Assembly: GCA_029219125.1 (NCBI GenBank)
Contig: JAQXSU010000193.1
Coordinates: 1-6,193 of the forward strand
Direction of reading: 5' to 3'
DNA: 6,193 nt
Source: Bacillota bacterium
GTDB lineage: Bacteria > Bacillota > Clostridia > Peptostreptococcales > Anaerovoracaceae
How positions within the stretch are numbered: position 1 is the stretch's first letter; each line of letters starts with the position of its first letter. Under the pieces are notes generated by a model, which saw only the letters and a list, made by a program, of their open reading frames with translations, searched no databases and was not told the DNA's origin. Position numbers and translations under genes: made by a program. Positions 1 through 6,193 of the stretch are shown here, piece after piece.

Positions 1-2556
1 CAGCACGTTGTTTTCTCCGTTGATGAAGCTGAGCATCACATCTTCCAGCGCATGCTCGTTCATCTGGCCATGGCCCACAGCCACACGGGCCTCCGGTACC
101 AGTTCCTCAATCCGGTCAGCAATCTTCTGAATGCCTCGAACACGGTTAAATACCACATAGACCTGACCGCCCCGGCCCAGTTCCCGCTCAATGATCTCCT
201 TGATCAGCTGGTCATCCTGCTCCAGCACATAGGTCTGGACCGGATATCGCTCTTCCGGCGGTTCTTCAATGAGGGACATATCCTTGATACCGGTCAGAGA
301 CATGTTCAGCGTTCTCGGAATCGGCGTCGCGGACAGGGTCAGCACATCCACGTTCTTCTTCAGCTTTTTGATTTTCTCTTTATGCTCCACGCCGAACCGC
401 TGCTCTTCATCCACCACCAGCAGCCCCAGATCCTGGAACTTCACATCCTGCGAAAGGAGCCGGTGGGTGCCGATGACCAGATCCACCTGACCCTTTGCCA
501 GCTTGTCGATGGTCTCCTTCTGCTGTGCCTCACTGCGGAACCGTGACAGCACATCCACCTTGAACGGGAAGTTCTCAAACCGTTCCTTCAGAGTATAATA
601 GTGCTGGTTTGCCAGAATGGTAGTCGGTACCAGCACCGCAGCCTGCTTTCCGTCTGCTACGCACTTGAAGAGCGCCCGCGCCGCAACCTCCGTTTTCCCG
701 AAGCCCACATCGCCGCAGAGCAGTCGGTCCATGCAGAACGGTTTTTCCATATCCCGTTTGATTTCCTCGATGGAACGAAGCTGATCGTCCGTTTCCTCAT
801 ACGGAAAGCTGTCCTCAAACTCTTGCTGCCATACGGTATCCTTACCGAAGCTGTGCCCTTTTTCCATCTGCCGGTGGGCATACAGATCGATGAGATCCTT
901 TGCCATGACGGCGATAGCGGCTTTCGCCTTCGCCTTGGTGGCCTTCCATTCACCGCCCGACAGCTTGTTCAGCTTCGGAGACGCTGCATCATTTCCGATG
1001 TACTTCTGCACGATGTCCATCTGCTCCACCGGAACGTAAAGCATGTCATCGCCGGCATATTTGATCTTGATATAATCCTTTTTTTCTCCCTGTACAGTCA
1101 GCTGCTCGATGCCCAGGAATTTACCGATACCGTGATTCTCATGAACCACGAAATCCCCCTGCCGCATGTCCGCGAAGCTCTGAATCTTCTGCCCCTTATC
1201 CTTGAACCGCTTCTTTTTCCGGCTGGTCTTGCTGGTGGCGAAAATGTCCCGTTCGCTGATATAGCATACCTTCTCCGTAGGCAAATCAATGCCGCCGGTC
1301 AGATTCCCCTGCTCGAAGCGGATTTTGCCGGAAAGACCAATTCGATCCGTAAATTCCTGCAGGTTTTCCAGGCGTTCTCTGCTGCTGCAGACAATGGTAA
1401 CCCGATACCCTTTTTTGACATAGGCTTTCAACTCTGTCTCCAGCACATTCATCTTGCCGCTGAAGCTGAGAGTCTGCCTGCTCTGCAGATTGTAGACCTG
1501 ATCAAAACGTGAAACCCCGGCAACTGCCTTCGGGAACGGCGTAAACACTGCAACATTCTTCTTTTCATAGACCTTCAGGAAGTCATTCCGGTCCGCCAGC
1601 AGTGCCGTATCCTTCGGTATCACCTGTCCCCGTTCCAGCAGTACCTGAAAGTCTTCCTTCATCTCCCTGGTCCGCAGATCCAGTGTCTCGTAAATCCGGT
1701 CCGGATCATCAATCATGATACAGCCGTCGGACATGTAGTCCCACAAATATTCCGTTTCGTCATAAAAATAGTGGATATAGTTTTCCAGAAGCTGGACGTT
1801 GGCGGTCTGCTCGATATACTCGCAGAGCTGGTCACGCCGCTGGCGGAGCTTTTCGGCCGTCTCCGGGCTCTTTTTTTCCATACGGGATGCGGCTGCCGTG
1901 TATTCCTTCCGGAGTCTGGCGCTGGCTTTTTCGAACATGTCTTTTTCCAGCAAAATCTGCTCTGCCGGATAGATTTCCACGTATTTCAGATTTTCGACGG
2001 ACCTCTGGGTGTCTATGTCGAAGGTTCTGACCGAATCCACTTCCGTGCCGAAGAGCTCGATCCGGTATGGATATGCACCGTCCGGCGTGTACACATCCAG
2101 GATGCCTCCCCGAACGCTGTACTGTCCCCGGCTGTCAACCACGCCCATTCTCTCATATCCCAGCTGACGCAGGGTTTCCTTCACCTGGTCCATATCCAGA
2201 TCATCACCCAGATTGATTTTCAGCACCTTTTCTTCGAAAAAACCGTGGGGCGTAATCTTTTTTATGGCAGCGGAAACAGGGGCGATCACAATGGCCGGTT
2301 CCCCTGTTCGAAGCACTTTCAGCGCTTTCAGCCGCTCCATGGTCTGATCATGGTTTCTGGCCTCGTATTTCAGAAATACATGCTCTTCATCGGGGAGCAC
2401 GTAAATTTCCCTGTCCCGTGCAAAAAAAGAAAGGTCCGAAGCCATTCTCTTTGCCCTTGTTTCAGTAGGCACAATGATGAGGCTTTGGCCCTCTTTCGAC
2501 AGATAAGCAGCTACGGGAGCGACTCTGCTTTCAGATATCCCTGAAACATTGATCAT
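1..2556 (-). CDS. mfd: Transcription-repair coupling factor Mfd (N-terminal 852 residues; 3' end beyond window)
   Basis: Mfd is a cytoplasmic ATP-dependent DNA translocase that pushes stalled RNA polymerase off damaged template and recruits UvrA for nucleotide excision repair. My reading of the minus strand is open from 2556 to base 1. The UvrB-like module comes first and includes RGGILDVY (149-156) and a PYRIELF...DTQR stretch (163-185) typical of the UvrA-contacting region. The RNA-polymerase-interacting CarD-like domain covers about 462-525 and contains DFVVHENHGIG (468-478). The RecG-like motor follows: Q-motif glutamine Q592, Walker A GDVGFGKT (615-622), GTHRLL (696-701), DEEQRFG (716-722) and SATPIPRTLNM (742-752). 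The window ends in the second motor lobe, before the TRG motif and C-terminal domain, perhaps 280-300 residues short. The ATG overlaps the pth stop as ATGA. An in-frame TAA lies 27 bases upstream with no start codon between, so this start is forced. It leaves the protein about 30 residues shorter at the N terminus than B. subtilis Mfd. Confidence 0.97.
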   Translation of the reverse strand, partial: MINVSGISESRVAPVAAYLSKEGQSLIIVPTETRAKRMASDLSFFARDREIYVLPDEEHVFLKYEARNHDQTMERLKALKVLRTGEPAIVIAPVSAAIKKITPHGFFEEKVLKINLGDDLDMDQVKETLRQLGYERMGVVDSRGQYSVRGGILDVYTPDGAYPYRIELFGTEVDSVRTFDIDTQRSVENLKYVEIYPAEQILLEKDMFEKASARLRKEYTAAASRMEKKSPETAEKLRQRRDQLCEYIEQTANVQLLENYIHYFYDETEYLWDYMSDGCIMIDDPDRIYETLDLRTREMKEDFQVLLERGQVIPKDTALLADRNDFLKVYEKKNVAVFTPFPKAVAGVSRFDQVYNLQSRQTLSFSGKMNVLETELKAYVKKGYRVTIVCSSRERLENLQEFTDRIGLSGKIRFEQGNLTGGIDLPTEKVCYISERDIFATSKTSRKKKRFKDKGQKIQSFADMRQGDFVVHENHGIGKFLGIEQLTVQGEKKDYIKIKYAGDDMLYVPVEQMDIVQKYIGNDAASPKLNKLSGGEWKATKAKAKAAIAVMAKDLIDLYAHRQMEKGHSFGKDTVWQQEFEDSFPYEETDDQLRSIEEIKRDMEKPFCMDRLLCGDVGFGKTEVAARALFKCVADGKQAAVLVPTTILANQHYYTLKERFENFPFKVDVLSRFRSEAQQKETIDKLAKGQVDLVIGTHRLLSQDVKFQDLGLLVVDEEQRFGVEHKEKIKKLKKNVDVLTLSATPIPRTLNMSLTGIKDMSLIEEPPEERYPVQTYVLEQDDQLIKEIIERELGRGGQVYVVFNRVRGIQKIADRIEELVPEARVAVGHGQMNEHALEDVMLSFINGENNVL

Positions 2557-3134
2557 TCCGGTTTCTCCTTTTTCGGTCTCACATTATATTCATTCATGGC
2601 CTTGTCGATGCCCTTTTCCACGATGGCAGCCGCAGCTTTCGCAGACTTTTCCAGCGCATCCTCCAGCAGTTCTTTTTCTCCTTTGGACACGCCTCCGGTC
2701 ACGTAATGGATCAGGTCCACCTTTTTTTCGCTGCCGATTCCCACACGAATCCTTGGGAACTGGTCCGTCTGAAGCTGATAGACCACAGACCGCATGCCGT
2801 TATGGGTGCCGGCACTGCCCTTCTTCCGGATGCGGAAGGTCCCCGTAGGAATATCGATATCATCGTAGATCACGATCAGTTCCTCCGGGTCAATCTTATA
2901 AAAGTTTACCGCTTCCCGGAGTGCTTCCCCGCTGAGATTCATATAGGTCTGCGGTTTCATCAGAAGAACCCGCTGGCCGGCGATCCTTCCTTCGCCGACC
3001 AGGGATTTGAATTTCAGTTTATCTACTTTGATATCATATGCATCTGCCAGCAGGTCTATGGCGATAAATCCCATATTGTGCCGCGTATTCTCGTATTTTT
3101 TTCCGGGATTTCCAAGCCCTGCGATAATATACAT
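2553..3134 (-). CDS. pth: Peptidyl-tRNA hydrolase (Pth)
   Basis: Pth is a cytoplasmic esterase that cleaves peptidyl-tRNA released early from ribosomes, freeing tRNA for reuse. From the start chosen here it has 193 residues, the usual bacterial length. Family signatures are all present: GLGNPG (6-11) with N9; TRHNMGF carrying the catalytic histidine H19; KPQTYMNLSG with N66; YDDID with D91, which pairs with the catalytic histidine; and GSAGTHNG with N112. The C terminus is lysine-rich. A start at 3143 would add Met-Thr-His, but its ATG directly abuts the AGGAG with no spacer. The ATG at 3134 has a 9-base spacer and gives MYIIAGLGNPG, matching the N terminus of B. subtilis Pth. It follows prs by 29 bases and overlaps mfd by 4. 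The B. subtilis cluster has ctc before pth and fin after it; both are absent here. Confidence 0.97.
   Translation of the reverse strand: MYIIAGLGNPGKKYENTRHNMGFIAIDLLADAYDIKVDKLKFKSLVGEGRIAGQRVLLMKPQTYMNLSGEALREAVNFYKIDPEELIVIYDDIDIPTGTFRIRKKGSAGTHNGMRSVVYQLQTDQFPRIRVGIGSEKKVDLIHYVTGGVSKGEKELLEDALEKSAKAAAAIVEKGIDKAMNEYNVRPKKEKPE
2565..2570 (-). promoter_or_regulatory. Ribosome-binding site of mfd, inside the end of pth
   Basis: AAGGAG lies 8 bases before the mfd ATG, within the last Lys-Glu-Lys codons of pth. Together with the 4-base ATGA stop/start overlap, this suggests that mfd translation is coupled to pth translation (inference). Confidence 0.8.
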
Positions 3135-3143
3135 ATGTGTCAT

Positions 3144-3148
3144 CTCCT
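3144..3148 (-). promoter_or_regulatory. Ribosome-binding site that decides the pth start
   Basis: AGGAG sits in the prs-pth gap. It touches the ATG at 3143 (0-base spacer) but lies 9 bases before the ATG at 3134, so it supports the downstream start and a 193-residue Pth. Confidence 0.8.
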
Positions 3149-3163
3149 GTGTAATGATTTCAA

Positions 3164-4114
3164 TCAGTCAAACAGCACACTGATGGATCCGTTGGTGAAG
3201 ACTCTGCTGATGGCTTCTGCAAAGAGCGGAGCCACAGACAGGAACTTCATCTTTTCCAGTTTCTTTTCTTCTGCCAGAGGTACGGTATTCAGCAGAACCA
3301 GTTCTTCGATGGCGGAGGCTTCCAGTCTCTCCACGGCAGGTCCGGATAAAACAGCATGGGTCGCACAGGCATATACTGCTTTCGCGCCAATGTCCTTAAT
3401 GGCGTTGGCCGCATTGCAGATGGTTCCCGCCGTATCGATCATATCGTCCAGGATGATGCAGTTTTTGCCTTTGATATTACCGATGATATTCATGATCTCG
3501 CTCTTGTTCGGTTCCGGACGTCTCTTGTCGATGATAGCGATCGGGCAGTTCAGGAACTGTGCCATGTTTCTGGCTCTGGTTACGCTGCCGTGGTCAGGAG
3601 ATACCACAACCACGTCTTCCATGTTCTTTTCAATGAAATATTTGGCCAGGATCGGCATACCCAGCAGATGATCCACCGGAATGTCGAAGTATCCCTGAAT
3701 CTGGTTTGCATGCAGATCCATGGTTACAACCCGATCCGCACCGGCTGCCACGATCAGATCTGCCACCAGCTTGGCTGTGATTGGATCTCTTGCCTTGGCT
3801 TTTCTGTCCTGACGGGCATAGCCGTAATACGGGATGACTGCATTGATTCTGCCTGCAGACGCACGCTTCATGGCGTCAATCATAATCAGCAGTTCCATCA
3901 GATTGTCGTTCACCGGATTGCAGGTGGACTGTACGATGTAAACATCCAGCCCTCTGACAGATTCCCAGATGTTTACCGAAATTTCTCCGTCACTGAATTT
4001 CGTCACGGTTGCCCGTCCCAGGGGCTTTCCTAAGATTCCTGCAATTTCCTGTGCCAGCTCGTCGTTTGAATTTCCTGCGAAAATTTTGTAGTCAGCAAAT
4101 ACTCCGCTTCTCAC
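3164..4114 (-). CDS. prs: Ribose-phosphate pyrophosphokinase (PRPP synthetase, class I)
   Basis: Prs transfers pyrophosphate from ATP to ribose-5-phosphate, giving PRPP for purine, pyrimidine, NAD, histidine and tryptophan synthesis. At 316 residues it is the standard class I length, and the residue numbers run in register with B. subtilis Prs. Visible signatures are KFSDGEI (39-45), which contributes to ATP binding in the neighbouring subunit; YARQDRK (99-105); MDLHANQ (132-138) with H135; SPDHGSVTRAR (172-182); the flexible catalytic loop DKRRPEPN (196-203); and the ribose-5-phosphate/PRPP loop DDMIDTAGT (223-231). The enzyme is expected to be a phosphate-activated, ADP-inhibited hexamer (family knowledge). 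The start is GTG with AAGAGG 9 bases upstream; no better in-frame start lies in the 46-base gap after the acetyltransferase gene. Nothing essential is missing. Confidence 0.98.
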   Translation of the reverse strand: MRSGVFADYKIFAGNSNDELAQEIAGILGKPLGRATVTKFSDGEISVNIWESVRGLDVYIVQSTCNPVNDNLMELLIMIDAMKRASAGRINAVIPYYGYARQDRKAKARDPITAKLVADLIVAAGADRVVTMDLHANQIQGYFDIPVDHLLGMPILAKYFIEKNMEDVVVVSPDHGSVTRARNMAQFLNCPIAIIDKRRPEPNKSEIMNIIGNIKGKNCIILDDMIDTAGTICNAANAIKDIGAKAVYACATHAVLSGPAVERLEASAIEELVLLNTVPLAEEKKLEKMKFLSVAPLFAEAISRVFTNGSISVLFD

Positions 4115-4123
4115 TGTTTCGTA

Positions 4124-4129
4124 CCTCTT
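4124..4129 (-). promoter_or_regulatory. Weak ribosome-binding site of the GTG-started prs
   Basis: AAGAGG is 9 bases before the GTG. It is a poorer match to the 16S tail than the sites of the neighbouring genes and lies at the end of a purine-rich leader (4115-4160). Confidence 0.6.
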
Positions 4130-4160
4130 CTTTCTTTTGTGCTTTTCCTGTTACTTCCCT

Positions 4161-4865
4161 TTATTTCTTTTTCAGGATTCCCTTCCGGGAAACCCAGCCC
4201 TCTTTCGTCACACCCTTGGCACGGGCCACATAGAGAGCGTCCGCCTCCACATCTTCGGTGACAGTGCTTCCTGCACCGATATATGCGCCGGCACCCACAG
4301 TGACGGGCGATACCAGGTTGCTGTTGCAGCCGATAAAGGCACCGTCTTCCACTGTAGATCTGTATTTATTCGTTCCATCGTAGTTTACGAAAACTACGCC
4401 GCAACCTAAATTCACACCGCTTCCCACATCAGAATCGCCGATATAAGTCAGATGCGATGCTTTGGATCCGTCGCCGAAGCTGGAATTCTTGATTTCCACG
4501 AAGTCTCCCACCTTGCAGTGGGCCCCTACCCTGCTTCCCGGGCGCACATAAGCAAACGGTCCCACCTTGGTTTCTTCCCCCACACTGCTGTCCAGCAGAA
4601 CGGAGCTCTGAATCTCCACCTCATCGGCGATCCGGCAGTTCTCAACCCGGCTGTTCTGGCCGATGATGCAGTTTTCTCCGATGACGGTATTCCCTTTCAG
4701 CGTGACGCAGGGACCGATGACAGTTCCTCTGCCGATCTCCACTTCTTCATCGATGTAAGCGGCATACAGGTCCACAAATTCTACGCCGTTTTCCATGTGG
4801 CGCAGGTTGATTTCAACCCTTTTTGCTTCCTGTTCTTTATATTTTTTCATTGCTTCTGATTCCAT
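4161..4865 (-). CDS. glmU: Stand-alone glucosamine-1-phosphate N-acetyltransferase (GlmU C-terminal domain only)
   Basis: This 234-residue protein matches the second half of bifunctional GlmU, the left-handed beta-helix domain that acetylates glucosamine-1-phosphate with acetyl-CoA. It starts in what is the linker helix of full GlmU (about residues 5-27, ending RHMENGV). Hexapeptide-repeat coils run from about 38 to 205 (IGENCI, IGQNSR, VGEETK, VGAHCK, VGAGAY). The acetyltransferase site is intact: FAYVRPG with R108, VEIK with K126, HLTYIGD with catalytic H138 and Y141, N152, and NYDG with N161. The C-terminal CoA-side segment ARAKGVTKEGW and a lysine tail are also kept. The nucleotidyltransferase half (LAAGxGTRM and so on) is absent: the preceding DNA is the intact end of murC, 17 bases away. 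Full GlmU is about 455 residues. It probably forms a trimer, as the family does, and would need a separate uridylyltransferase to reach UDP-GlcNAc. The ATG at 4865 is favoured over Met6 by a GGAGG 7 bases upstream. The domain identity is firm; its physiological role alone is inferred. Confidence 0.93.
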   Translation of the reverse strand: MESEAMKKYKEQEAKRVEINLRHMENGVEFVDLYAAYIDEEVEIGRGTVIGPCVTLKGNTVIGENCIIGQNSRVENCRIADEVEIQSSVLLDSSVGEETKVGPFAYVRPGSRVGAHCKVGDFVEIKNSSFGDGSKASHLTYIGDSDVGSGVNLGCGVVFVNYDGTNKYRSTVEDGAFIGCNSNLVSPVTVGAGAYIGAGSTVTEDVEADALYVARAKGVTKEGWVSRKGILKKK

Positions 4866-4872
4866 CTCATAT

Positions 4873-4877
4873 CCTCC
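4873..4877 (-). promoter_or_regulatory. Strong ribosome-binding site of the acetyltransferase gene
   Basis: GGAGG lies 7 bases before the ATG at 4865, within the 17-base gap after murC. An ATG at 4870 is out of frame and too close to the site. The consensus site shows that the short GlmU is translated as its own gene rather than being a damaged remnant. Confidence 0.85.
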
Positions 4878-4882
4878 AGATC

Positions 4883-6193
4883 TCAGCCGATTGATTTATC
4901 CAGGATCATTTCCCCTACTTTATAAATGTCACCGGCTCCCATGGTAATGACCATATCTCCCGGTCGTGCATGCTGAGACACATAGGCCGCCATATCTGCG
5001 AAATCCGGCATGAACAGCACTTCCTTCTCCGGATGGGATTCCTTGATCTTTTCTGCCAGCTGGGCAGAAGAAATCTTATAAATATTCTTTTCTCTTGCAG
5101 CATAAATCTCTGCCAGTATCAGGATATCTGCCTTATTAAACGCCTCTGCAAACTCATCGAAGAGCGCCAGTGTTCTGGTGTAAGTATGAGGCTGGAACAG
5201 GCACCAGAGACGATTGTGCGGTACATTCTGCGATGCGCTTAAGGTCGCTTTGATTTCCGTCGGATGGTGTGCATAATCATCGACGATCTTCACACCGCCG
5301 GATGTGGTCCCGATGATGTCAAATCGCCGCTGGGTACCGTGGAAATCCTGGAGCGTTCCTGCGATCAGCTGAGCATCCACTCCCAGGGTGTGACAGCATG
5401 CGAATGCAGCCAGTGCGTTTAGAATATTGTGCTCACCTGGTGTAGCCAGCTGAACCTTCGCCAGCGGATTCCCTTCTTTCATCACCGTGAATGAAGGCAT
5501 GCCGTTTTCGTTGAAGAGGATCTCAGAAGCACTGTAATCGCAATTTCCGTTAAGTCCGAAGGTCACCACATTGGAATGTCCCTGAATGACCTTATTCACG
5601 AAAGGATTGGCGTCGTATGCGATGATGGTTCCGGCATCCGGCACCAGGCTGGCAAATCGGTCGAAGGAGTTTACAATGTGGTCTATGTCCTTGAAATAAT
5701 CCAGATGATCGGAATCAATATTCAGGATGATCTCAATTTTCGGCCGCAGACTCAGGAAGCTGTCCATATATTCGCAGGCTTCCGTAATGAAATAACCGCT
5801 CTTGCCTACCTTCACGTTTCCACCGATTTCCGACAGGTTTCCGCCTACCAGAATGGTCGGTTCCATGGCTGCTTTTTCCAGAATTAAAGAAACCATAGAG
5901 GTCGTGGTGGTCTTGCCATGGGTCCCGGAGATAGCGATACTGTTTTCATATTCGCTCATCAGGGTTCCCAGAAGCTCTGCCCGGGTCACTGCAGGTACGC
6001 CGCGCTCTGCGGCCCGCACCAGCTCCGGGTTATCATGCCCCACTGCGGCGGAATACACCACCAGGTCCGCATGCTCCACGTTTTCTGCTCTATGGCCGAT
6101 AAAGATTCTGGCGCCTTTCTGTGCCAGATGAAATGTAATATCCGATTCTTTCATATCGGAACCGGTGACGGTATATCCTCTGTCCAGCAGAAT
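4883..6193 (-). CDS. murC: UDP-N-acetylmuramate--L-alanine ligase MurC (5' end beyond window)
   Basis: MurC is the cytoplasmic Mur ligase that joins L-alanine to UDP-MurNAc using ATP, the first peptide-stem step of peptidoglycan synthesis. 436 residues are visible. The reading frame stays open upstream of the ATG at 6154 to the window edge (ILLDRGYTVTGSDMKES), which is MurC-like sequence, so the true start lies outside, probably 20-30 residues further with the N-terminal glycine-rich UDP-binding loop. Counting from the edge: VVYSAAV of the UDP-binding domain near 46; P-loop GTHGKTTTT (90-98); EACEYMDSFL (138-147); NIDSDHLDYF (158-167) with the Mur-family histidine H163; PGEHNILNALAA; FQPHTYTRT; and DDYAHHPTEI (305-314). 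GAGDI lies near the C terminus. All three Mur ligase domains are represented. It lies just upstream of the GlmU-type gene, whose pathway supplies its substrate. Confidence 0.97.
   Translation of the reverse strand: MLLDRGYTVTGSDMKESDITFHLAQKGARIFIGHRAENVEHADLVVYSAAVGHDNPELVRAAERGVPAVTRAELLGTLMSEYENSIAISGTHGKTTTTSMVSLILEKAAMEPTILVGGNLSEIGGNVKVGKSGYFITEACEYMDSFLSLRPKIEIILNIDSDHLDYFKDIDHIVNSFDRFASLVPDAGTIIAYDANPFVNKVIQGHSNVVTFGLNGNCDYSASEILFNENGMPSFTVMKEGNPLAKVQLATPGEHNILNALAAFACCHTLGVDAQLIAGTLQDFHGTQRRFDIIGTTSGGVKIVDDYAHHPTEIKATLSASQNVPHNRLWCLFQPHTYTRTLALFDEFAEAFNKADILILAEIYAAREKNIYKISSAQLAEKIKESHPEKEVLFMPDFADMAAYVSQHARPGDMVITMGAGDIYKVGEMILDKSIG

Larger units (their letters stand above)
1..6193 (-). 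other. Probable single operon murC - glmU(C-terminal) - prs - pth - mfd
   Basis: All five genes run in the same direction with gaps of 17, 46, 29 and -4 bases. No stem-loop followed by a T-run and no clear -35/-10 pair was found between them by eye, so one transcript from a promoter upstream of the window is the simplest reading. The downstream end of the operon is also outside the window. Confidence 0.7.

Noticed and set aside
52..546. 164-codon plus-strand frame with Leu/Gln/His-rich sequence
   Set aside because: Antisense to the Mfd motor lobe containing DEEQRFG and SATPIPRTLNM. No start context or family match.
601..1512. 303-codon open frame on the plus strand, opposite mfd
   Set aside because: It lies fully antisense to conserved Mfd motor and CarD-like sequence. 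The product is low-complexity Leu/His/Phe-rich with no recognisable domain.
2422..2428. Seven-base A run (T run in mfd sense) as a possible slippage site
   Set aside because: It encodes the conserved Ser-Phe-Phe of the Mfd LSFF region, and the frame continues correctly on both sides. There is no alternative product of interest.
1771..2544. 257-codon open frame on the plus strand, opposite the Mfd N terminus
   Set aside because: Antisense shadow of the UvrB-like module, with no family resemblance. Mfd codon choice keeps the opposite frame free of stops.
3150..3166. Small inverted repeat TGATT/AATCA after the prs stop, as a possible terminator
   Set aside because: The 5-base arms leave only a 2-base loop, with no GC-rich stem and no T-run. 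It cannot be an intrinsic terminator.
2706..3671. 321-codon open frame on the plus strand spanning pth and prs
   Set aside because: It crosses two conserved minus-strand genes and their gap. The product looks like no known protein and its apparent hydrophobic stretches come from antisense reading.
4161..4865. Reading the short GlmU as a frameshifted or decayed pseudogene
   Set aside because: It has a strong ribosome-binding site, an intact frame, all recognisable acetyltransferase residues and the normal C terminus. No N-terminal-half remnants are found in any frame upstream, where murC is intact.
6142..6154. ATG at 6154 as the start of murC
   Set aside because: The frame stays open to the window edge with MurC-like sequence (RGYTVTGSD), so the real start lies outside and this ATG is internal.

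Overview
The window carries five tightly packed genes, all on the minus strand. In transcription order they are murC (running in from beyond base 6193), a stand-alone GlmU-type acetyltransferase, prs, pth, and mfd (running out past base 1). The glmU-prs-pth-mfd order is the conserved Bacillota housekeeping cluster, known in Bacillus subtilis as spoVG-glmU-prs-ctc-pth-fin-mfd. Protein motifs, strong AGGAG/GGAGG ribosome-binding sites and an approximately even base composition suggest a member of the Clostridia with medium GC content. The genus cannot be fixed from this sequence. No RNA genes, mobile elements, CRISPR arrays or integration signs were seen.

Layout: 6193-4883 is murC without its first residues. 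4865-4161 is a 234-residue protein equal to only the C-terminal half of GlmU. 4114-3164 is prs with a GTG start. 3134-2553 is pth. 2556-1 is the first 852 codons of mfd, overlapping pth by 4 bases. Gaps between genes are 17, 46, 29 and -4 bases, with no hairpin-plus-T-run terminator and no convincing promoter, so the genes probably form one transcript whose promoter lies upstream of the window. There is no gene-free stretch over 300 bases.

How the genes relate: the acetyltransferase would make GlcNAc-1-phosphate on the route to UDP-GlcNAc, and MurC adds L-alanine to UDP-MurNAc further down the same peptidoglycan pathway. Prs makes PRPP for nucleotide, His and Trp synthesis. Pth recycles peptidyl-tRNA. 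Mfd removes stalled RNA polymerase and recruits excision repair.

This is mostly ordinary core genome. The point most worth attention is the GlmU protein, which lacks the uridylyltransferase half yet keeps all recognisable acetyltransferase active-site residues and has its own strong ribosome-binding site directly behind murC. Smaller points are an Mfd that begins about 30 residues late relative to B. subtilis, with no possible upstream start, and a pth start that the ribosome-binding site moves three codons downstream. I see no evidence of an undescribed multi-gene system.
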